NCBI GenBank assembly: GCA_948146395.1
Contig: OX411543.1
Location: 31,887,058 to 31,951,057, forward strand
Direction of reading: 5' to 3'
Length of the DNA: 64,000 bases
From: Fragum whitleyi
Taxonomy: Eukaryota; Mollusca; Bivalvia; Cardiida; Cardiidae
Positions 56,275 to 64,000 of the stretch are shown here, piece after piece. Each line of letters opens with the position of its first letter. Within the stretch, counting starts at the first letter, position 1. Position numbers and translations under genes: made by a program. Below the pieces are notes generated by a model, which was not told the origin of the DNA, did no database searches, and saw only the letters and a program-made list of their open reading frames with translations.

Positions 56275-57618
56275 AACAAGTGCATGTCGTATTGCGATGC
56301 AATACCGGAGTCCCCCACCGGATAACAAAAAATCCTTTCTTATAATATATCTCCTACTTGCCACTTGTCCTCAATGAGATCTATAAGTGTACCAAGTTTG
56401 AAATTGCTAGCACTGATGGCTCAGGAGATATGGACAAAAATGTCAGGATAAAAAACAACAACGGACGATAACTAAAAAAGTGGATGTGGCAGAGTAACAG
56501 TTCTTGTGCATTACGCTTCTTCTCAATGAGATCTACCAGTGTACAAACTTTGAAGTTGCTAGGGCTTATAGTTTAGGAGATAAGTACGTGCAAAAAAAAT
56601 AAGACTAAAAACAACAAAGGGCAATAACTCAAAAAGTGGACATGGCAGAGTGACAGTTCTTGTACATGTCACTTGTCCTCGATGATATCTATAAGTGTAC
56701 AAAGTTTGAAGTTGCTAGCACTGATAGTTTAGGAGATATGATCCGGACAAAAATGTAAAGGTAAAAACAACAAAGGGCAATAACTCAAAAGGTGGGTGTG
56801 GCAGAGTAACAGTTCTTGTACATGACACTTGTCCTCAATGAGATCTATACGTGTACAAAGTTTAAAGGTGCTAGCACTTATAGTTTAGGAGATATGATCC
56901 GGACAAGAATGTAAGACTAAAAACAACAAAGGGCAAGAACTCAAAAAGTGGACATAGCAGAGTAACAATTCTTGTACATGACACTTGTCCTTGATAAGAT
57001 CTATCAGTGTACAAAGTTTGAAGTTGCTAGCACTTATAGTTTAGGAGATATGATCCGGACAAAAATGTAAGGGTAAAAACAACAAAGGGCAATAACTCAA
57101 AAAGTGGGCATGGCAGAATAACAGTTCTTGAACATGACACTTGTCCTCAATAAGGTCTACTATAAGTGTACCAAGCTTGAAGTTGCTAGCACTTATATTT
57201 TAGGAGATAAGATCCGGACAAGAATGTAAGGCTAAAAAAAACAAAGGGCAATAACTCAAAAAGTGGGTGTGGCAGAGTTATGGATCTTGATCATGACACT
57301 TCTCCTCAATGAGATCTATAAGTGTACAAAGTTTGAAGTTGCTAGCACACATAATTTAGGAGATATGTTCCGGACAAGAATGTAAGGGTAAAAACAACAA
57401 AGGGCAATAACTCAAAAAGTGGGCATGGCAGAATAACAGTTCTTGAACATGACACTTGTCCTCAATAAGGTCTATTAGTGTACCAAGCTTGAAGTTGCTA
57501 GCACTTATATTTTAGGAGATATGATCCGGACAAGAATGTGACGGACAGACAGACGGACGGACAGACGGAATCGAGCAAACCTATAGTCCCCCAACTGGTA
57601 ACCGGTGGGGTACTTATA
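56275..57618 (+). repeat. Modular repeat family D
   Basis: The head has a small hairpin GTATTGCGATGCAATAC and CCCCCACCGG. About eight modules of roughly 150 bp carry AACAACAAAGGGCAATAAC, TGACACTTGTCCTCAATGAG, GTACAAAGTTTGAAGTTGC and AGTTTAGGAGATATGATCC. The tail has GACGGACAGACAGACGGAC then GTCCCCCAACTGG and CCGGTGGGG. The head and tail are inverted (CCCCCACCGG / CCGGTGGGG). Confidence 0.88.
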
Positions 57619-57850
57619 AGGTGGCCAATTGTCACAAGATAAGCCAATTACACAGCTGGATGTCCAAGTTTGAAAAACATCAAAGGGAAATACCTTAAAA
57701 ACATAAAGCTAGGTAGAGTTGTTGTTCTTGTGCTCTGCTATCCATTATCATAAAAGGAACATAACTTCAAGACAATCCGACATACGGTGTCAGAAATATG
57801 CTGCGGACTAAGCAGTGGAAGCCAATTTAAGGTGATCCCCCCTCTCCATA
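57619..57850 (+). repeat. Modular repeat family E, uninterrupted paralogue of 55255-56235
   Basis: TTGTCACAAGATAAGCCAAT, AAACATCAAAGGGAAATACC and CAAGACAATCCGACATACGG appear in the order seen at 55255 and 56095, with TTATCATAAAAGG at the insertion point. Confidence 0.7.
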
Positions 57851-58016
57851 TAAAGTCCACAGCTAGATTTGTGTCGACAATTTAATCACTATCTGGAATA
57901 TCGCTTCGTCTGACGGGTCACATATTTAATTATATAAGCCTATAAGAAACAATATGAAGTTTTATACTGGAGTCAAAAATAGCTTTTTCAACCTACATGT
58001 ACGTGTTTATCAGAAG

Positions 58017-58058
58017 TCCCAGGCTAAAAAATATATACTTAGTTTTTTAGCCTGGGAA
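58017..58058. repeat. Hairpin with 15-bp arms
   Basis: TCCCAGGCTAAAAAA and TTTTTTAGCCTGGGA enclose TATATACTTAG. Confidence 0.85.
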
Positions 58059-58065
58059 TTAAACA

Positions 58066-58325
58066 TGTGACCCGTCATGCAAAAAGGGACCATCTGGGAA
58101 CTCTGTCAAATAAATATTTGAAAAGAGACTGGGTCCAGCATAGGTCAAGCACAGGTCGCAATTCAAAAATCCTTTTACAGGAAGGTAGATTGTTCATTCT
58201 ATATTGGAAAATAAAAAAAGTGCAAAAATTTTGACCCTAGTCAGTCTGCGCAATCCACAGTCAGACTGGGATCGCCACTTTACGCACTGCCAGGATGGTT
58301 CCTTTTCGCGTGGCAGGTCACATAT
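58066..58325. mobile_element. MITE family S9, copy 5
   Basis: ATGTGACCCGTCATGCAAAA at the left and CTTTTCGCGTGGCAGGTCAC at the right. AGGGACCATCTGGG and CCAGGATGGTTCC extend the arms. AGTCAGTCTGCGCAATCC is internal. Confidence 0.85.
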
Positions 58326-58371
58326 GATAACATATATTTTGATTTGAAGTAAAAAGCTTTACCAACTGATT

Positions 58372-58607
58372 TTGTTTGAATAGGGTTTTACGACACATTA
58401 AACTATCTTTCATTTATATTGTGGAGGCATGAGCACCTAACAATAAATTCCTGGTAATTCTAACACCAGTACTTACATTAGCGGTACATATTTTTCTAGC
58501 CTACAGCAGGTATCCCTCTTAGGTCTAGGATTATCAACCAATGTATGGAAGACAAAAAGTCAGAAAGGATGAGTGCTGCTGTCAGGAACCAAACTCTACT
58601 GACTGAA
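58372..58607 (-). mobile_element. tRNA-derived SINE, diverged
   Basis: TTGAATAGGGTTTTACGACAC, CACCTAACAATAAATTCCTGG and TAGGATTATCAACCAATG follow the SINE body order. The head is decayed. Confidence 0.75.
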
Positions 58608-58628
58608 CACATGAGACTGTTGCTTGCA

Positions 58629-58745
58629 GGGGTGTGGAATTCCCATGCTCGACTTGTACAACCTGGGTTTTTTTAGCCTGTGGCTGAGTAGATTTTCCAT
58701 GAAAACTTGTCCAAGAACAAGTTGGTCTTATATCAATAACTAAAT
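58629..58745. mobile_element. hAT-like fragment related to 1674-1990
   Basis: CAGGGGTGTGGAATTCCCATG is identical to the left end at 1674. ACTTGTCCAAGAACAAGT follows. The right end is not certain, although GAGAAAATTTCAACACC at 60084 might belong to it. Confidence 0.5.
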
Positions 58746-58889
58746 TGCAGACTTTTGAAAGTGGTTTCATGTTGCAGTTTAAGGCATCTTCAGTAAAGGT
58801 ATTATTTTAAAATAAAAAACATTGTAGTTAAGGAAAAAAGGCAGTTTCTCCATTTATCACAATGTTTTCTATACTCATTTGTTTCCAGG

Positions 58890-59950
58890 TTGAACAAGGT
58901 ATCAAATTGTCACAAGATACGCCCATCACACAGCTTGATGTAACATTGGGCTTAGAGTAGAATTGAAGTGATTTTGAATGAATATGTTTGGACAATTTTT
59001 GTGTAGACAGACAGAGAAATAATTGTAGTAGTAGTATATCATTGTTCATGTTGTCGGACCAAGGGTTATGAATGTTTAAATATCTTACCTGGTAATCGAG
59101 AAGAAGCTATGGACTTGATACCCCTTGACTAGTGAAGATGATCATTATTATGATCAAAGCTAATGCACTATAAGAGATAAGCTTTGGACAAGATCCAATC
59201 ATGAAAAAACTCAAAGAGCAATAACTCAAAAATTAAGCTAGGTAAGAGTTATGGTTCTTTTGTACTGCACTTCTCCTTGATGAGATCTATCTACCCATGA
59301 AGGTCATGATCATAACTCAAATACTCTTAGAGATGTGCTCTGGACAAGATTCAAGTATGAAAAAAAGGGCAATAACTAAAGAAATAACCAAGGTAAAGTT
59401 ATGGTTCTTTTGCACTGCAATTTCCCTTAAAATGATATATCTACCTATCAATTTTCATTATCATAGCTCCTATACTTTAAGAGATATGCCAAGGACAAGA
59501 TCCAAGTATGAAAAACAACAAAGGGCAAAAACTAAAAATAACAACCTAGGTAAAGGTATTTTTTTGCATTGCACTTCCCATAATGAGATCTATCTACCCA
59601 TCAAGTTTCATTATCATAGCTCCTATAATTTAAGTGATATGTACTGGACAAGATCAAAGTATAAAAAACAACAAAGGGCAATAACTCAAATAATAAGCCA
59701 GGTGGAGTCATGTTTTTGTTTTTGTTTTTTTTTTCATTGCACTTTTCCTTGATGAGTTGAATCAGATTTGCAATGACTCTAAAATAGACCAGATAGAGTA
59801 ATGGTTCTTGTTCTTGCACTGAGAACATCACTTCCAAGTTTTAAGAAATTGGACATAAGGTTATAGAGTCACACGCTGGACAGAGAAGTGCACACCCCCG
59901 GATGGCCGTACACCACGGGTGATCCCATAATACTATCCTTCTTTGACAGG
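58890..59950 (+). repeat. Modular repeat family E, long copy
   Basis: Modules carry TGATGAGATCTATCTACCC, AAGTTTCATTATCATAGCTC, AAGAGATATGC and CAAAGGGCAATAACTCAAA. The plus-strand 151-codon open frame at 59297-59752 simply reads three modules and is not a gene. The tail is GTGCACACCCCCGGATGGCC then CACCACGGGTGATCC. Confidence 0.75.
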
Positions 59951-60559
59951 GGTATAAGATGGTAATATTTTTAACCCATATAAAGTATCCTTAGTTCAAA
60001 GAAAGAATAGATAAAACTTTAACAAGCAATTTTCAAGTTGGATGAGTGAAATTCAGCTACCAACTTGTCCAAGGACAAGTGAGAAAATTTCAACACCAAT
60101 GTACAAATCCATGCTTCATGTGTGACATTTTCAACAACTTCTAAAGCTAAATAGTCGTCACAAATGCACTAATTACATCTTCTCTCTTAAATATACTTGA
60201 GATGCCCAGTACTGAGGAGAAATCAGTTGGCTGGACTGCATATCAAATGGTCATGGGTTTGATCATAAATATGACCATTCATTCTGACATAAGGTGTCTT
60301 TCGCCATTTGATAATCAACAGGATGATGAGCTGTAGGAACTTTTTTTCTGCTGATTTGTGGGATTTAGATGGAGGACTTGACTATCCAATCAAAATTAAA
60401 GGTTTAGGTTGGAATTCCTTCTGCACTACTGGACATATTGATGTACATCCTTGGGAAATAAAATTAGGAGCCCAATCTAGTATAATGTGATACCCAGGGA
60501 GCAGTGAACAGCCCCATGATATGATCTAAATTTTTATAAGTGGCTTTAAACACCTTTTT
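59951..60559. other. No gene seen
   Basis: TTGTCCAAGGACAAGT near 60065 is a small palindrome of the hAT-like family. The open frame at 60308-60490 has no recognisable similarity. Confidence 0.4.
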
Positions 60560-60795
60560 TTAACCCTTGTCATGCTGAAGCCGGAATATTTCTGCCTTGG
60601 CAGGAGTTATAGACAAACATATGTGCAGTCTGATCTTCGTCTATACCACCTGTTTTTCCTTTTTAAGCCAGAAAAGTTTCAGAAAATGTATTTTCAAAAT
60701 CAATTTCTGACTCACAAGTAGGATTTACAGAGCTTTCAGCACTTTGATTTATATATAATTTTGCCATGTTTTTTATTCAGCATGACAAGAGTTAA
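60560..60795. mobile_element. TTAA-flanked MITE family T2, copy 2
   Basis: It starts TTAACCCTTGTCATGCTG and ends CAGCATGACAAGAGTTAA. The terminal inverted repeat is about 20 bp with one mismatch, flanked by TTAA. Confidence 0.88.
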
Positions 60796-61423
60796 ATTTC
60801 AAAGCTAGAGGCTCAGATTTGGATGTAGTAAAACTATTTAGGGAATATCACAACTCCAAGGATAATGTGCTCAACTGGCAACAATATGACTCCAAAAGAC
60901 CAAGTGTATATTCATTCTCAAAGCAAAGATTGGGGCCCAAGGTTATAAAAATTTTCTCAGACTCAATTCTTAATTTTCTCAAATTTCAATTTGAGATTAA
61001 AGCTGTAACTCTGTTGTAATCCTCATATTTATGTATCAACATGAAAGGTTACTATCAATAAGTTGCTTTAAATAACAACTTATTGATATTATCTTATTTA
61101 TATAACTTCATACATTTATTTTAATTCAAAATTTGAGAAAATTATCAGTTGAGCTTGAGAAAAGTTTTATTACCGCGGGCCCAGATGTAGGGTTCACCCT
61201 TGTAATGTCTGCCCTATGGGTATGTGAAATTGATCAAAATGTCTTGCTTTTTCTTGCTTTGATTTCTATTATTTAATGATTTTAGTAAGAGATGAAGGGA
61301 GTTTTCTTTTAATTCATTGAGGTATGAATCTAAAAACCTTATCACTGTATGCATATGTGAAGCAGATAATGTACATGATTTGTTTCCATTTCAAACTTCC
61401 ATATTTAAAAAACCCTCTCTTTA
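60796..61423. other. No gene seen; repeat K copy at 61285-61420
   Basis: The K phrases GAGATGAAGGGAG and GAATCTAAAAACCTTATCAC occur here and resume at 62514, after the Harbinger element. Confidence 0.5.
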
Positions 61424-62513
61424 TGGGGCAGTTACACATACGGTGGGATTTAAATCGGTCCTTAATCGGTGAATTATTTCTCTCATATGATCGGTTGTCA
61501 TCGGTGTCAGCATTTCAGACTTTATGTGTAACAGGGTATCGGCGACAATTAGCTTATTGATCGGTGAAATACAAAGTAGATCGGTTGTCTGTAGGCGACA
61601 AATAGCTTGCCAGTAGGAGCTTGGTTGGTTATGATTGCTTATTTGCTTAATCATCTATCGGCTGTCGTCACTTTCACAACGGTTGTCAATCGGGCAGTCG
61701 GTGATTGATCGGTATTTGACCAGGGGCCTATCGCTTTCCATCAGATACAACCGGTGATCCGTATGTATTTGCCGGTCAAAGATCGGTGATGTCGGTGATG
61801 AATAGCTGGTAAGTCTTTGTTCAGCAGGCTACCGTCGGTTTTTTCATTAAAATGACATATAAGCGATGAAAACCCATAAACTTTAGGTCAGTGAATGATA
61901 TAATGAATGTTGGAAGGGCATTCTAGCAGTTTGGTCTATTGCTGCAACAACAATCTCTCTTAAACCTCGGACATGGCATTTCCTTGGGCCCCCGAGGCGG
62001 AAATGGTCGCCGCCATAGGAGACATAGAAGATGGTGGATGAAGCAATGGCTAATGCCAGAAAGAAGACTTCGGTTTGGGCAATACAGCACAATCCTAGCC
62101 AAACTCAGAGTGGGTGACATCAGTGCGTACCGAAACTTTGCTCGGTTTCTTAATATGTGACTGTTTTGTTTGAAAGTTCTATCAAGAATGGATACCCGGC
62201 TGGAAAAAACCTCATCTTTTCCCATCGCTTATAGATATTTGTAAATCGGTTGCTTATCACTGACCGATCGGTGATATTGGTTATAAATAGCTTGTCAATT
62301 GCTTATTCGTTTCAAATTTTCACCGATCGAGAATTGTAAACAGTTTAAAAATCCTGATCGGTTAGAAACTTATCTTTTCCAAATAGTTTGTGGTGAGTGA
62401 CAAATCGTCTGCAAATCGGCAAGTCTGTTGTATATCCGATTTGGTCGGTTCCATCCTTTCCTGGATAAAACGAACAACCGATCTATCACCGATTGCCATG
62501 TGTAACTGCCCCA
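61424..62513 (+). mobile_element. PIF/Harbinger transposon derivative, 1090 bp, TTA duplication
   Basis: The ends TGGGGCAGTTACACAT and ATGTGTAACTGCCCCA are exact inverted repeats, flanked by TTA at 61421-61423 and 62514-62516. Subterminal regions hold more than a dozen GATCGGT/ACCGATC motifs, probably binding sites. The interior contains a transposase relic. A 3-bp TTA duplication and GGGGCAGTTACAC-like ends are typical of PIF/Harbinger. Repeat K continues on both sides, so the insertion is into another repeat. Confidence 0.9.
61939..62245 (+). pseudogene. Harbinger-type transposase N-terminal relic (HARBI1-like)
   Basis: The frame reads RRHRRHRRWWMKQWLMPERR, then FGQYSTILAKLRVGDISAYR and NFARFLNM. 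After a TGA stop the same frame continues LSRMDTRLEKTSS. The pattern W-x3-WL-x-RR-x3-G-Y-x3-L-x2-LR-x2-D-x3-YRN-x2-R is the N-terminal signature of Harbinger transposases and the HARBI1 nuclease. The catalytic DDE domain is missing. It lies within the element with TTA duplications, which independently agrees. Confidence 0.78.
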
Positions 62514-63022
62514 TTATCTCTTATAATTACATTTAAAGCTTACAGTGTAAGATATTTCCTTAAAGAGACATATTTATATCTTTAGGACTTTTGGGTGTGC
62601 AAAGTAACATACTCAAAATTTATTTCATTGATATATAATCTCAAATGAAATAACTAATCTAAGTGCATGAATCTTGATGGAAATAATTGAATTTAAATTA
62701 TTAGCTGATCAAGTGTGAAAATGAATGTAAATGATATATTTGAAGAACAATTTTTGGCTGGTAAGAAGTGATACAGACTTCTAACATTTCTGTTGTAAAG
62801 AGTACTGTATGTTTTTTCTTGTGAAGGAAGTAGACTTATTACATAATCATAATTTAAGCAGGTTAATGTAATAAGCTGACAATTAGGTTTTCCTTGCTAA
62901 TCTGACTAATCTGTATGCTATATGTTTGCACTATCAAAATTCATGTGTGATGTCTCACACAAAAAGAGACTAATTTTTGAAAAAACATATTTGATTCAGC
63001 AGGGATAATTTCCCATTTTTTT
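62514..63022. other. No gene seen; continuation of repeat K, then AT-rich
   Basis: TATCTCTTATAATTACATTT continues the K sequence seen at 34505. Nothing else was recognised. Confidence 0.5.
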
Positions 63023-63193
63023 CTTTTTCAATGGGGTTTTACACCGTTTCAACATTTTGTCAGTTATATTCCATTGGCTGGAGCACCTAACAATGGATTC
63101 CTGGTATTTCTCACACCAGTACTATCATTCATTTCATTCTTCCTAGCCTCCAGCTGCTATCCCACATAGGTCTATGATTATCGACCCATAAAA
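63023..63193 (-). mobile_element. SINE fragment inserted next to a gag-like pseudogene
   Basis: TCAATGGGGTTTTACACCG, CACCTAACAATGGATTCCTGG and ATAGGTCTATGATTATCGACCC are in SINE body order. The tRNA head is absent. It terminates the gag-like frame on the minus strand. Confidence 0.8.
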
Positions 63194-64000
63194 GAAATCG
63201 AAAAGTCACTTTATTGGCCTTTGAATACTCTGAAGCTCTGCAAGTCCATCTACTCTGCAGGAAACCAGGAAGTTTTTGAACAATTGGATTTATCCCAGAA
63301 GAGGTATTCATATGACTAAAGAGATCCTTGTATTGCTCTCTGCCGATAATGGACTCCACTTACGACAATAAATCAGATAAATCATATAGTTTCTTCAGGT
63401 TTTTTACTTCAATTCTTTGGAAGGCTTCCAATTTCCTATGTAATGCCAAGTCGATCATCTCTGGACAGCCATATCTTTCCTCCAATCTCTTCCAAACATG
63501 CTCAAGACCTTGGATGGATCATGTGGATTTGATGCCCTGATATTAAGCGCATATTGTCTAGACTCTTGACCTAGATATCTTATCAACAAATCAAACTCCT
63601 CATTTGGGGACACTTGAATCTCATTGGTTATTGACTTAAACATGCTTTTCCACAATGGAAATGTCTCAGGCCGATCATCAAAATTCATTAGTCTTTGAAG
63701 GGATAAGTCTTTCTTAATCAAGAAATTTGATAACTGATGATAATTATCACCCGGAATAAAGGGACTCACTAGAGGGTTAAGCCTGGTTTGTCGAACTTGA
63801 GGTTCCGACTGAACTTGAGGTTCAGACTGGGCTTGAGGTTCCTACCAAATTTGAGGTTCAGACTTCATCAGAGGTTCATTGTCAAAATTGAAGTCTAGTT
63901 GTAGCACCGGTTTTGGTCTTTCATGGTATGGTATCGCGAAATATTTCGATTCAAATTTATCAGGCTCTGGTGCTTGAGGAAAACTATTAAACAAATCATT
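63194..64000 (-). pseudogene. Broken gag-like frame of an LTR-type retroelement (BEL/Pao-like, DUF1759-like), partial
   Basis: The minus-strand frame enters from the right edge. A low-complexity stretch of SEPQ repeats (about 63770-63870) contains a TAG stop at 63842-63844. A helical segment including NFDDRPETFPLWKSMF follows, matching the start of gag-type domains in invertebrate Pao-class elements. Near 63505-63511 a single-base loss shifts the frame, after which HVWKRLEERYG-like text continues in the neighbouring frame. A TAA stop lies at 63360-63362. The frame ends where a SINE begins. These three lesions plus the SINE make it inactive. No protease or reverse transcriptase lies in the window; on this strand they would be to the left of the SINE, where none is seen. 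Confidence 0.65.

Noticed and set aside
59297..59752. 151-codon open frame as a gene
   Set aside because: It reads through three repeated family E modules; the protein repeats itself with the module period.
58629..60105. A single hAT element spanning family E
   Set aside because: The proposed right end (AAATTTCAACACC) is too diverged and no duplication is visible; only the left fragment is reported.
61883..62225. Minus-strand open frames as genes
   Set aside because: Shadows of the plus-strand Harbinger transposase relic.

Overview
The window looks like a nuclear genome segment of a bivalve mollusc. It is AT-rich, gene-poor and packed with non-autonomous repeats. Three signs suggest a mollusc: (i) families of 100-300 bp tandem modules that end in GACGAC-type runs and the terminus CTCAGGTGAGCTAAAAA, (ii) tRNA-derived SINEs with a long conserved body, and (iii) non-LTR retrotransposons of a type common in molluscs. 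The species cannot be fixed from the sequence alone. No rRNA gene, bona fide tRNA gene, CRISPR array or bacterial-type operon is present.

Host genes. Two can be supported. At the left edge, on the minus strand, two exons (3822-3991 and 2058-2155) encode part of the N-terminal domain of a syntaxin-6-type SNARE. The intron between them starts with a perfect minor-spliceosome (U12) donor, ATATCCTTT, and has a perfect U12 branch site, TCCTTAAC, just before the downstream exon. The 3' exons must lie left of the window; exon 1 was not found. At 26567-27550 (minus) is a single-exon, 327-residue type II membrane protein of the beta-1,3-galactosyltransferase family (GT31).

Retroelements. A 5'-truncated, once-frameshifted LINE (12130-15294) keeps its reverse transcriptase YADD motif and ends in an ACTT microsatellite. 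A second, badly decayed CR1-like LINE (17040-18445) is split by a small TTAA-flanked transposon. A broken gag-like open frame runs off the right edge (63194-64000, minus) and is cut by a SINE. A GIY-YIG-like relic lies at 6401-6631. About ten SINE copies are scattered through the window; two have clear target-site duplications of 12 and 17 bp.

DNA transposon derivatives. A hAT-type element with an exact 8-bp duplication is at 5358-5812. A PIF/Harbinger derivative with TTA duplications and a transposase relic is at 61424-62513, and a second TTA-flanked element is at 55387-56094. A 2.37-kb ORF-less element (52348-54719) has long terminal inverted repeats made of GTCAACTCGTTCC units and an exact 8-bp duplication. 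Two families of roughly 230-250 bp start with TTAACCCTT and look piggyBac-like. Several palindromic MITE families recur in many copies.

Modular repeats. Families A (1-747; 34949-35834), B (19352-21631; 32871-34300), C (18900-22086; 43231-44515), D (56275-57618), E (55255-56235; 57619-57850; 58890-59950), F (42188-42660) and G (28670-29215) share one architecture: a short inverted-repeat head, several modules, a GAC-rich run and a hairpin tail. A, B and C share the same ends although their modules differ, and one locus shows B inside B inside C. Most short ORFs in the window are frames through these repeats or through microsatellites.
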